From an uncultured Bacillota bacterium (GTDB lineage Bacteria; Bacillota; Clostridia; Lachnospirales; Lachnospiraceae): a stretch of 49,162 nucleotides of DNA. The stretch is from positions 1-49,162 of the forward strand of contig CAJKMA010000017.1 of the NCBI GenBank assembly GCA_905200905.1, in the 5' to 3' direction. The position numbers and the translations under genes were made by a program. The notes beneath the pieces are model-generated. The model saw only the letters and a program-made list of their open reading frames with translations, was not told the DNA's origin and did no database searches. Shown here piece after piece: positions 1-7,883 of this stretch. Positions within the stretch are counted from its first letter, which is position 1. Each line of letters opens with the position of its first letter.

Positions 1-1357
1 ATGTCATACCACCACGAACTGTCAGGATACCCTGAGCAGATTTCATACCTGTGATGTCTTCCGGAGATGTCTCAAGACGTACAAGTACGACTTTCTCTCC
101 TCTTTCAGCCCATTCAACAGCGTCATCAGCTGTGAATACGATCTTACCGCAAGCAGCTCCAGGAGAAGCGCCAAGGCCTTTACCCATTGGTGTAGCAGCT
201 TTCAGAGCAGCAGCATCAAACTGTGGGTGAAGAAGAGTATCAAGGTTACGTGGGTCGATCATAGCTACAGCTTCTTCTTCTGTTCTCATTCCCTCATCAA
301 CAAGGTCACAAGCGATCTTTAAAGCAGCCTGAGCTGTTCTCTTACCATTACGTGTCTGAAGCATATACAGTTTACCATGCTCTACAGTAAACTCCATATC
401 CTGCATATCTCTGTAGTGTTTTTCAAGTGTTTCGCAAACCTGTTTGAACTGTACGAATGCTTCCGGGAATTTCTGTTCCATTTCGGAGATGTGCATAGGT
501 GTACGAACACCGGCAACAACGTCTTCACCCTGAGCATTTGTAAGGAATTCACCAAACAGACCGTTAGCTCCTGTAGCAGGGTCACGTGTGAAGGCAACAC
601 CTGTACCACAGTCATCACCCATGTTACCAAATGCCATCATCTGTACGTTAACTGCAGTACCCCAGGAATATGGGATATCGTTGTCACGACGATATACATT
701 TGCACGTGGGTTGTCCCATGAACGGAATACGGCTTTAATAGCACCCATTAACTGTTCCTTAGGATCAGTTGGGAAATCAGCACCGATTTTTGCTTTATAT
801 TCAGCTTTGAACTGTTCAGCTAATTCATGAAGGTCTTCTGCAGTAAGTTCAACATCCTGCTTAACACCTCTTTTAGCTTTCATCTCATCGATAAGTTCTT
901 CGAAATATTTCTTTCCGACTTCCATAACTACATCAGAGTACATCTGGATGAATCTTCTGTAGCAGTCCCATGCCCAACGAGCATTGCCGGATTTTTCAGC
1001 AAGTACGTTAACAACGTCTTCATTTAAACCAAGGTTCAGGATAGTATCCATCATACCTGGCATAGAAGCTCTTGCTCCGGAACGAACGGAAACAAGAAGA
1101 GGATTTTCTTTATCTCCGAATTTTTTTCCTGTGATTTCTTCTAATTTTACGATAGCTTCCATGATCTGACCCATAATTTCGTCATTGATCTTTCTGCCAT
1201 CCTCATAATACTGTGTACATGCCTCTGTTGTAACAGTGAATCCCTGAGGTACCGGGAGTCCCAGGCTTGTCATTTCTGCAAGGTTAGCACCTTTACCACC
1301 AAGCAGGTTTCTCATGGTTGCGTTACCTTCGGTAAACATATAAACCCATTTTGCCAT
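1..1357 (-). CDS. ppdK: Pyruvate, phosphate dikinase, N-terminal part (runs off the window)
   Basis: This enzyme interconverts pyruvate + ATP + Pi and PEP + AMP + PPi in the cytoplasm. The visible 452 codons begin MAKWVYMFTEGNATMRNLLG and carry the ATP-grasp N-terminal signature GGKGANLAEMTSLGLPVPQG, then continue to TVRGGMT. In this family that is immediately before the phosphohistidine SHAAVVARG loop, so the window cuts the gene right at its catalytic histidine. Family length is about 875 residues, so about half is missing. The start ATG (1355-1357) follows an AGGAGGAATG ribosome site. A terminator separates it from the upstream phosphofructokinase gene, so it has its own promoter. Plus-strand ORFs inside it are shadows. 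Confidence 0.97.
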   Translation of the reverse strand, partial: MAKWVYMFTEGNATMRNLLGGKGANLAEMTSLGLPVPQGFTVTTEACTQYYEDGRKINDEIMGQIMEAIVKLEEITGKKFGDKENPLLVSVRSGARASMPGMMDTILNLGLNEDVVNVLAEKSGNARWAWDCYRRFIQMYSDVVMEVGKKYFEELIDEMKAKRGVKQDVELTAEDLHELAEQFKAEYKAKIGADFPTDPKEQLMGAIKAVFRSWDNPRANVYRRDNDIPYSWGTAVNVQMMAFGNMGDDCGTGVAFTRDPATGANGLFGEFLTNAQGEDVVAGVRTPMHISEMEQKFPEAFVQFKQVCETLEKHYRDMQDMEFTVEHGKLYMLQTRNGKRTAQAALKIACDLVDEGMRTEEEAVAMIDPRNLDTLLHPQFDAAALKAATPMGKGLGASPGAACGKIVFTADDAVEWAERGEKVVLVRLETSPEDITGMKSAQGILTVRGGMT

Positions 1358-1443
1358 TTTGAACATTCCTCCTAAATGTACTTACTAGAAAAATAAACCT
1401 TTGTTTATGTTTCTCGGTGCAGGCAAATTGCCCGCACACATTC

Positions 1444-1471
1444 ATTTTAACATAAGAAGGTGGATAGTCAA
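1444..1471 (-). promoter_or_regulatory. Promoter of ppdK
   Basis: On the minus strand TTGACT (1466-1471) is followed after 16 bp by TAAAAT (1444-1449). The TG one base before the -10 makes an extended -10. It leaves a leader of roughly 80 nt before the ppdK start. Seen in sequence only; no transcript data. Confidence 0.6.
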
Positions 1472-1525
1472 GCAAGATTTTCTAATTTCTTGCCAAAATG
1501 AGGTATTTTTTTTATTTTAAATATC

Positions 1526-1561
1526 AAAAGCAACCCGGACCCCATTTTCCAGGCTGCTTTT
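1526..1561 (-). terminator. Terminator after the phosphofructokinase gene
   Basis: AAAAGCA (1526-1532) pairs with TGCTTTT (1555-1561), and the stem extends inward through CC/GG pairs with small mismatches. On the minus strand it follows the phosphofructokinase stop by about 50 nt and is followed by T-rich sequence. Confidence 0.65.
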
Positions 1562-1611
1562 CTCTATAAAAACCTTCTCCTTTTTCTTTTATAATCTGGT
1601 TGGTTCCAGAC

Positions 1612-2874
1612 CTACTCTCCTCTTCTTCCTTGTTTTTTTGTTTTTAATACTAAGTGCCTTGGTAAACCATTTACCATAATTGGCTGATAGTCTCCCTGAA
1701 TCAGAGGTTTAATATAATCAATAAAATCTTTTGTTACATAGTTTGCCTCTCGGTTCATCCATTCTCTTGGAACTAATTTTTCTTCGTTGGCAATTCGATG
1801 TACATCATAAATTCCCGTTGCACTCATATAAGGATCATCTGATACACGGTCAATCACAACCATTTTACCCGTATCTCCCTCATCGGCTGCTTTTACCGCA
1901 GCACCACCTACCATAAAGGCTTCATCAATATCCACACGTGATGCCATATGAGATGCGCTTCTCTGTAAAGTAGAAAGTTCTACAGCTCTTGTTTTGCAGT
2001 TGCACTCTGCTGCAAGGAAGTTAGCAAGGTAAGTAGCTGTTCCCTGAAGCTGCTTATGTCCAAATGCATCCACATAATCACCTACACTTCCAAGTTCACA
2101 TACATAACGTCCATCTGCCAATTTAATACCTTCTGAAACAACAACAACAATAGAAGATTTTTTCTTCAGTAAATCTTTCACCTTCTGGAGGAATTTATCA
2201 ACATCAAAAGGAACTTCTGGCAAATAAATCAAATCCGGGCCATCACAGTCTTCTGTCTTTGCCAGAGCAGTAGCACCTGTAAGCCATCCTGCATTTCTTC
2301 CCATAATTTCCATAACAGTAATCATACTTTTTTTGTAAGTCAGACCTTGTGCATCACGAATGACTTCTTTGGTGGAAGCACCGATATATTTTGCAGCGCT
2401 ACCAAAGCCAGGAGTGTGGTCTGTAAGTGCCAAGTCATTATCAATAGTTTTCGGAACACCTAAGAATTTTTGGCTCTGTCCAGTAATAATCGCATAATCT
2501 GATAATTTTTTAATGGTATCCATGGAATCATTTCCACCAATATAAATAAAAGCCTCAATTTCCAGTTTATTTAAAATCTGGAAAATTTTCTCATAAATCT
2601 TTTTGTCTTCATGAATCTCCGGCAGTTTGAAACGACAGGATCCCAAAAAAGCAGATGGTGTTCTTTTCAAAAGTTCAATATCCAGTTCTGAATGAATCTG
2701 AGTGGATAAATCCACATATTGCTCATCTAATAAGCCCTGTACACCATGAAGCATCCCATATACCTTATCAAAACCACGTTCAATTGCATTTTTATATACA
2801 CCGGCAAGACTTGAGTTAATAACAGCCGTTGGTCCTCCAGACTGCCCCACAATAATATTTCTTTTCTTCGCCAT
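1612..2874 (-). CDS. pfp: 6-phosphofructokinase, probably pyrophosphate-dependent
   Basis: It phosphorylates fructose 6-phosphate to fructose 1,6-bisphosphate in glycolysis. The 420-residue protein starts MAKKRNIIVGQSGGPTAVIN. Two sites decide the donor in this family: the GGDG-type loop reads GGNDS with Asp116 where ATP enzymes have Gly, and the catalytic loop reads PKTIDND with Lys142 where ATP enzymes have Gly (PGTIDND). Both are the PPi-type residues. The start at 2872-2874 is chosen over an upstream in-frame ATG because GGAGG lies 8 bases before it. PPi dependence is inferred from the residues, not measured. It sits next to ppdK, the other PPi-linked glycolytic enzyme. Confidence 0.93.
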   Translation of the reverse strand: MAKKRNIIVGQSGGPTAVINSSLAGVYKNAIERGFDKVYGMLHGVQGLLDEQYVDLSTQIHSELDIELLKRTPSAFLGSCRFKLPEIHEDKKIYEKIFQILNKLEIEAFIYIGGNDSMDTIKKLSDYAIITGQSQKFLGVPKTIDNDLALTDHTPGFGSAAKYIGASTKEVIRDAQGLTYKKSMITVMEIMGRNAGWLTGATALAKTEDCDGPDLIYLPEVPFDVDKFLQKVKDLLKKKSSIVVVVSEGIKLADGRYVCELGSVGDYVDAFGHKQLQGTATYLANFLAAECNCKTRAVELSTLQRSASHMASRVDIDEAFMVGGAAVKAADEGDTGKMVVIDRVSDDPYMSATGIYDVHRIANEEKLVPREWMNREANYVTKDFIDYIKPLIQGDYQPIMVNGLPRHLVLKTKKQGRRGE

Positions 2875-2914
2875 TTTCACGTATCCTCCTTGTTCGCAAA
2901 TAAATCTGTCATTT

Positions 2915-2943
2915 ATTATAACAAAAAAAATCCACATCTTCAA
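2915..2943 (-). promoter_or_regulatory. Promoter of the phosphofructokinase gene
   Basis: On the minus strand TTGAAG (2938-2943), 17 bp spacer, TATAAT (2915-2920). The -35 hexamer lies in the hairpin of the terminator of the upstream capA-like gene, so terminator and promoter physically overlap. Confidence 0.65.
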
Positions 2944-2961
2944 GTAAGATATGGATTTTTT
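2923..2961 (-). terminator. Terminator of the capA-like gene
   Basis: A hairpin with arms around 2930-2940 and 2945-2955 (ATCCA-ATCTT / AAGAT-TGGAT, one mismatch, loop CAAG) is flanked by A runs on one side and T runs on the other, so it could act on both strands. On the minus strand it lies just after the capA-like stop and ends in a T8 run. Confidence 0.75.
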
Positions 2962-3013
2962 GTCTATTAATTTTTACTTTTTATTGTTATATTTATATAT
3001 TTTACACAATTTC

Positions 3014-4297
3014 TTAAATTTCTCCGTCATTCCCTTTACTTTTTATCTCCTCAAACAAGGTTTCATAGTATTCTTTAGAAAACTTTGTAGGATTTGCTTT
3101 ATAAACAGAATGCTTCTCAATCAGTTCTTCCGGATAATCTTTTAGCTTATAAATACCTGCCGCTGAATTTTCCCTATCATAATACATGAGCAATGGAATA
3201 AATTCATGCTCCGGTATTTCAATTTTTCCTGTATCAATATTTTTCCGAATGGTAATCTTGGCCATAGCTCCTAAAAGACTTGGTAAACTATTCTGTGTAG
3301 AAGTAAAGTTTCCAAGGGAATAGTATACCAGCATCTTATGTCCATCCTCGCCTGTGAGAGTTTCCATGGTACGGACTACATGGGGATGGGAACCAATAAC
3401 AATATCCACACCTTCTTCCAGGAAAAGGTCCACCCACTGTCTTGTTTCATCATCCACATCCTGTTGATATTCCACACCTACATGCATCACTACTAGGACC
3501 ACATCGGCCATTTTTTTCGCCTGTTTGATATCGCTTCTTGCTTTTTCTGCATCAAATACATCGGTAAGATATTCTTTATCAGAGGGAAGCTTCAATCCGT
3601 TCAAGCTATAAGTATAATCCAGCATGGCAATTTTTAATTTTTTGCATTTTACCACTGTAATCTCATCTGCTGCCTCCTGACTGTCATGAATCCCCAAAAT
3701 TTTCGTATCCGGATGGTTGGTTTTCCACCAGTCTAAGGTATATTCAATGGATTTTGTTCCCTTGTCTAAAATATGGTTGGTTGCATGAGCCACGACATCA
3801 AAACCAGTATTTACCAGTGCATCACCAAATTCCGGTGGCGTTCCAAATGTGGGATACCCTGAAACATTGTTGCGGTCTTCTACAAATACCGTTTCCTGTG
3901 TTACCAAAGATAAGTCGGCTTCCTCTACATCTTTTTTCACATATTGATATACATGATCATAATTCCATACCCCATCCTCCTGCATTCCTGATTCCCGAAT
4001 GGTCTTATGTGCAATATTATCGCCTACTGCAAGAAATTCTATGGTATGATTTTCCTGTTCTTTTTCCTTGACAAGTTTTTCCTGCCTTGCTTTTTCCTTG
4101 GCTTTCTTCGCCTTAATATTCTTAGATATCTGTACACCAGCAAAAATACTAACAATCAGAAGTATTCCTGCAAGAAGTCCTATGCCTATAGCCATCTTCT
4201 TCTGCTTTGTCACCTGTTCTTCTCTTTTCTGCCGAAGTTCTTCTCTCTTGCGTTGCCGTTCTCTATCCCTTTTTAAGGCTTCATCCCTTTCGTCCAT
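3014..4297 (-). CDS. CapA-family metallophosphoesterase-like protein, membrane anchored
   Basis: A 427-residue protein of the PGA_cap/CapA family, a calcineurin-like metal-dependent phosphoesterase fold. Residues 1-34 are a highly charged (Arg/Lys/Glu) cytoplasmic segment, followed by one membrane helix (about 36-58) and a charged coiled linker. The catalytic-type domain then begins IEFLAVGDNIAH, with later motifs VAHATNHILDKG, VVMHVGVEYQ and IGSHPHVVRT that match the family's metal-binding Asp/Asn/His positions. The domain should be outside the membrane. Poly-gamma-glutamate synthesis genes (capB, capC) are absent, so the substrate is unknown. The ATG at 4295-4297 follows AGGAAAGGA. It may be co-transcribed with the two genes upstream (38 nt gap). 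Confidence 0.85.
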   Translation of the reverse strand: MDERDEALKRDRERQRKREELRQKREEQVTKQKKMAIGIGLLAGILLIVSIFAGVQISKNIKAKKAKEKARQEKLVKEKEQENHTIEFLAVGDNIAHKTIRESGMQEDGVWNYDHVYQYVKKDVEEADLSLVTQETVFVEDRNNVSGYPTFGTPPEFGDALVNTGFDVVAHATNHILDKGTKSIEYTLDWWKTNHPDTKILGIHDSQEAADEITVVKCKKLKIAMLDYTYSLNGLKLPSDKEYLTDVFDAEKARSDIKQAKKMADVVLVVMHVGVEYQQDVDDETRQWVDLFLEEGVDIVIGSHPHVVRTMETLTGEDGHKMLVYYSLGNFTSTQNSLPSLLGAMAKITIRKNIDTGKIEIPEHEFIPLLMYYDRENSAAGIYKLKDYPEELIEKHSVYKANPTKFSKEYYETLFEEIKSKGNDGEI

Positions 4298-4334
4298 ATT
4301 CCTTTCCTCTTTTCCAAAGTAACAATCCTGTATT

Positions 4335-5513
4335 TTACATAAATCCTTTACTTCGATTATAAGCCATACAAATGCTATTTGTGTTTTTAATAATAATATT
4401 CATGGCTATGAATGGTCCTATACCGCAAAGAAACAGACCAAACAAATCCCATAACAACACGGTAGTTCCATTTTCCTGGAAATTCATACCATAACGGGGC
4501 GCATTTGTAGCCAGACGGTTTCCAAGAGAATACTGCCATATCCAACCGTAAATTCCACAAGTAATAATAGAAAGAATCATAAATTTCAATAATCCTCCTG
4601 TGGATTTTCCATCTCCCTCACATGCAACATTCACATCCCTGGCAACACTATAAATAAAATAGTAGCTATAAATTCCGCAGGTAATAAACGTCAGAAGAAT
4701 ATATCCCAATAATCCCCTGTCTGTTTTTAAAGGTGTTGCATTGGAATAATTCTGTCCCTGGTAACCACTATTCTGATTATAAGAACTATAAGAAGTATTC
4801 TTGCTGCGATATTCCTCTGTCTTTGAATTAACATCAGATGCCACATCCTTTGCGGCTCCCTGTACTGCATCTGCGCAATCTTTGAATACATCTGACATGG
4901 AATTCATGTTGTAATAATCCTGTGCTGTAGGAGCCTCTTTTACAATATACAACATCCCATAGGTAGCTCCAAGCGCTGCCACTGTCCCAAACAATGGACT
5001 CAACAATGTCCTAACATAAAATACAAAACTGCCTCCCATAATCAGAGTCCATATCATCCGAAGGAAAGAAAGCCCAATCACTGCAACTCCCAAGATTCCC
5101 AGAACCGTAAATAAGGCTTTTGCTTTTTCACGCTGTTTTGAAAATCCAATAAGCACTAGAATTGCTGCCATACCACCAAAACATACACTGTTTATCAATG
5201 TTAAAACTGCCTGTGGAATGTACATTGCATATCCCCAGGAAAATATGGACAGAAAAGAACGAACACCTCCGACAAAATACCGTATGGCAAAAATCACATA
5301 AATAAGAGCCAAAATCCCGGTTCCTATTTTTAAAATTAAGCTGTAATCCAAGCTGACAGTTGCTTTCTGACCAGGTTGTTCCCACGGTTGCTGATATTGC
5401 TCTGTAGTCTGCTCATTTCCCGCTGCTTTCTGCTTCGGTTCATTTTGTGTACCACAATAAGGGCAAAATTTAGCCTTATCTGGTATATCATTACCACAAT
5501 TTACGCATTTCAT
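4335..5513 (-). CDS. Zinc-ribbon membrane protein with DUF4234 domain
   Basis: A 392-residue protein whose function I cannot name. It opens with a zinc ribbon, CxNCG (residues 3-7) and CPYCG (17-21), then a Gln-rich linker. Several membrane helices follow (about 57-195), then a soluble Ser/Asn/Tyr-rich stretch, and a C-terminal DUF4234 unit of membrane segments with two ITCGIY repeats. The topology suggests an integral membrane protein with the ribbon in the cytoplasm. It follows the DUF2752 gene after 20 nt; that pairing is common in Clostridia and suggests one operon. The start is supported by GAGGAGAAG upstream. Confidence 0.8.
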   Translation of the reverse strand: MKCVNCGNDIPDKAKFCPYCGTQNEPKQKAAGNEQTTEQYQQPWEQPGQKATVSLDYSLILKIGTGILALIYVIFAIRYFVGGVRSFLSIFSWGYAMYIPQAVLTLINSVCFGGMAAILVLIGFSKQREKAKALFTVLGILGVAVIGLSFLRMIWTLIMGGSFVFYVRTLLSPLFGTVAALGATYGMLYIVKEAPTAQDYYNMNSMSDVFKDCADAVQGAAKDVASDVNSKTEEYRSKNTSYSSYNQNSGYQGQNYSNATPLKTDRGLLGYILLTFITCGIYSYYFIYSVARDVNVACEGDGKSTGGLLKFMILSIITCGIYGWIWQYSLGNRLATNAPRYGMNFQENGTTVLLWDLFGLFLCGIGPFIAMNIIIKNTNSICMAYNRSKGFM

Positions 5514-5533
5514 TTCAAAATCTTCTCCTCTTT

Positions 5534-5932
5534 TTATTTTTGAATCAAACGAAAAAACAATTTGGCCAAAAGCCCATTCTCAGGCTGAAAAACCACCACC
5601 GTGTCAGTCACATCTAGCATACGCCAAACATATACTCCTACAAATAAAATACAAGCAGTTGTAATCAGCACGGTTTTCACCCTTTTCGAAATCCTGTTCC
5701 AAAAGAGCAGCAAAACACATCCTACAGCAGGAATCCAAAACAAAGGATGGTAATAGAATGCTCCAGCAAAATCAAAATGCAGCAAACACATCCATGCCCG
5801 TGACATGCCACATCCAGCGCAGGAAATACCGGTAAAATATAGAATCGGACACGTAACCCCTAACACCAACTCTATAAACAGATAAAAAACTGCGATGATA
5901 AGAATCGCTTTCACACTCTCCCATTTTTCCAT
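5534..5932 (-). CDS. DUF2752 family small membrane protein
   Basis: 132 residues, beginning MEKWESVKAILIIAVFYLFI. It has the DUF2752 hallmark CPILYFTGISCAGCGMSRAW (a Cys-rich loop with a GCGxxRA motif) and three hydrophobic segments. The role is unknown. An in-frame ATG 22 codons upstream is rejected because GGGAG lies 8 nt before the ATG at 5930-5932 and the promoter -10 would fall inside the longer version. It is first in a probable operon with the zinc-ribbon DUF4234 gene. Confidence 0.8.
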   Translation of the reverse strand: MEKWESVKAILIIAVFYLFIELVLGVTCPILYFTGISCAGCGMSRAWMCLLHFDFAGAFYYHPLFWIPAVGCVLLLFWNRISKRVKTVLITTACILFVGVYVWRMLDVTDTVVVFQPENGLLAKLFFRLIQK

Positions 5933-5957
5933 ATTGATTTCTCCCTTAACCCCCTTT

Positions 5958-5986
5958 ATTTTACAAAATATAACATTTACTGTCAA
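5958..5986 (-). promoter_or_regulatory. Promoter of the DUF2752 operon
   Basis: On the minus strand a perfect -35 TTGACA (5981-5986), a 17 bp spacer and -10 TAAAAT (5958-5963) lie about 25 bp before the start codon. This supports the shorter start chosen for the downstream gene. Confidence 0.75.
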
Positions 5987-6022
5987 TTCACTTCCCATTC
6001 TGACATAAAAAAGGACAAGATT

Positions 6023-7642
6023 TTAATGATTCACATAGTTATGTATGGTCGCTTTTACTGCCCCAAAACCACCAAGCATTTCACGGAACATCATTTCAAT
6101 TTTTTCTCCAAGCCCAGCCTCATAGAGATTGATAAAAAACAGACGTTCATTAGAAAGAATTGGCTTTAACTGGTTTTTCAATGTTTCAGGCTGCCCTACC
6201 ACAATATCTTTTAACTGCTCCTGAAGTTCTTCCTTCATTGGATCTGGTGCAAGCTCATACTCCTTTCCTTCATCATCCACTGCCAGCAAATACCGGAGCC
6301 ATCCTGCAATGCCAAGGGGAATCGCTGTAAGTCTGGAAGCATCTCCATATTTTTCTACGTAAGCTTTTGTGGTTTCTCCAAAACGGATTCCAACCATTTG
6401 AGATACATCGACAGCCAGGCGAAGATTGGTATCTCCCAGATATTCATTTGGAAAACGGTCATGAAAAAGCTCATCCACAAATGCCTGAGGGGAAAGAATC
6501 CCTGGATTCGGCACCACTGGAAGGCCCTCGTCATAGGCTACCATACGGGCCATTTTCATCATATCCTCATTGGTATTCAACATATGTGCAAAGAAATCAT
6601 ATCCAAGTACCACCCCAAGAGGCCCAATGGCAGAATGTACAGGATTCAGACACACGGTTACCTTCATACGTTCACTCAGATTAACGGTATTTCTATCTGT
6701 CATATAGACGCCAAACCCCTTTTCCAAAGCTGGACGCCCATTTGGAAAACTATCTTCTATGACAAGATACTGAGGTTTTTCTGCATTGACAAAAGGAGCA
6801 ATATACGTTTTCTTTCCAGTAACCACTGGCTGCATATTTTCTACACCCATGCTTTCCAAATCTGCAGCAATCTGCTCACTTGGACGAGGTGTAATTTTGT
6901 CAATCATAGTCCATGGGAAAGCAACCACCTTCTCATCACTTACATAATTCACAAATCCTTCATCCGCAAAACCTGCTTTTCTCCATTCCTTTGCCATAGT
7001 AAGCACAGACTGGTAAAGCTTGGAACCATTCTGGGCGCAATTATCCATAGACACTAACGCCAAAGGATATTTCCCTGCCTTGTATCTCTCATAAAGCATT
7101 GCTGTCACCACTGCCATAGCCCCCACTGCCCCATCTGGCCCATTTTCTATATCCGTCTGAACATAGGGAAGCCATGTGCCATCTGCTCCATGCAGGGCAT
7201 AGCCTTTTTCTGTAATTGTAAAAGAAACGAATTGTAAAGATGGACTGGAAAAAATTTCTTTTAGCCTGTTCCACTGTGTCAAATCACAAGACTTAGCTTT
7301 TACTGCTTCTGCTAAGGCCCCCAATACTTTGTATTCCCGCCTGCCATCTCCATGCAGGATCACATTTAACCCCAGGTTATCATATGGTTCATAAATTTTA
7401 TCGACCACATCATAATCAAAAGTCTCCACACAGGTAATACCTCTATCCAATACACCTTCTTCCAAAAGACCATCTGCTATGTCACCAAGAAAAACGCGAA
7501 AAATATTTCCAATTCCAAAATGAACCCATCCTGGCTTCTGCCTTGCTTTTTCAGATATCGCCTCCACATCATATCCAGGAAGTGCAATACCTGCTCTTTC
7601 CCATACCTCACGTTCTTTGATTCCATCTCTTGTTAATTTCAT
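6023..7642 (-). CDS. Mannitol dehydrogenase family oxidoreductase (fructuronate reductase-like)
   Basis: A 539-residue NAD(P)-dependent long-chain polyol/uronate dehydrogenase. The N-terminal Rossmann region includes VHFGIGNIFRVFLGDI. The family catalytic motif K-x(5)-N-x(2)-H is seen in KVTVCLNPVHSAIGPLG. Family members act on mannitol/fructose, fructuronate/mannonate or tagaturonate/altronate; the sequence does not settle which. It is about 50 residues longer than UxuB or UxaB. It is divergent from a ROK sugar regulator, which supports a carbohydrate role. A truncated paralogue lies at 33682-34418, with about 35 differences over 243 aligned residues by eye. Confidence 0.88.
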   Translation of the reverse strand: MKLTRDGIKEREVWERAGIALPGYDVEAISEKARQKPGWVHFGIGNIFRVFLGDIADGLLEEGVLDRGITCVETFDYDVVDKIYEPYDNLGLNVILHGDGRREYKVLGALAEAVKAKSCDLTQWNRLKEIFSSPSLQFVSFTITEKGYALHGADGTWLPYVQTDIENGPDGAVGAMAVVTAMLYERYKAGKYPLALVSMDNCAQNGSKLYQSVLTMAKEWRKAGFADEGFVNYVSDEKVVAFPWTMIDKITPRPSEQIAADLESMGVENMQPVVTGKKTYIAPFVNAEKPQYLVIEDSFPNGRPALEKGFGVYMTDRNTVNLSERMKVTVCLNPVHSAIGPLGVVLGYDFFAHMLNTNEDMMKMARMVAYDEGLPVVPNPGILSPQAFVDELFHDRFPNEYLGDTNLRLAVDVSQMVGIRFGETTKAYVEKYGDASRLTAIPLGIAGWLRYLLAVDDEGKEYELAPDPMKEELQEQLKDIVVGQPETLKNQLKPILSNERLFFINLYEAGLGEKIEMMFREMLGGFGAVKATIHNYVNH

Positions 7643-7683
7643 GCTATGACCTCCTATTTTTACTTTTTATAATTACGTTTAAT

Positions 7684-7710
7684 ACTTATGTTTAAGTCTC
7701 AATCATAAGT
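7684..7710. promoter_or_regulatory. Inverted repeat upstream of the dehydrogenase gene (operator candidate)
   Basis: ACTTATG (7684-7690) and CATAAGT (7704-7710) form a perfect 7 bp inverted repeat with a 13 bp spacer. It sits about 45-65 bp before the dehydrogenase start, beside a possible minus-strand -10 TATACT (7713-7718). A repressor binding here would block that gene. The regulator is inferred to be the adjacent ROK protein. Confidence 0.4.
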
Positions 7711-7795
7711 TAAGTATATAACTTTCTTTCTTAAAAATCTATTACCAAAAACAGAAAATTTTTCTTCTTGTTTTTGTATATTTTTCTATGATGCT

Positions 7796-7866
7796 GTTCT
7801 AATTGCATTTGTTTTGGTTTTATACTACAATATCATTAAATCTTAATCTTATGATGCAATTAGAAC
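7796..7866. promoter_or_regulatory. Paired 13 bp inverted repeats flanking the ROK promoter (operator candidate)
   Basis: GTTCTAATTGCAT (7796-7808) and ATGCAATTAGAAC (7854-7866) are exact reverse complements separated by 45 bp. The left copy covers the -35 of the ROK promoter and the right copy lies in the 5' untranslated region just before the ribosome site. This is what an autoregulatory operator pair could look like. A transcript hairpin is less likely because the left arm lies upstream of the predicted start site. Confidence 0.55.
7803..7831 (+). promoter_or_regulatory. Promoter of the ROK regulator gene
   Basis: TTGCAT (7803-7808), 17 bp spacer, TACAAT (7826-7831) on the plus strand. 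The -35 overlaps the left 13 bp inverted-repeat arm. The ROK ribosome site AGGAG lies near 7872. Confidence 0.55.
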
Positions 7867-7883
7867 TTCATTAGGAGAATCTC

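Noticed and set aside
377..1169. Several plus-strand ORFs at the left end
   Set aside because: They are antisense to ppdK, have no ribosome sites and do not resemble known proteins.
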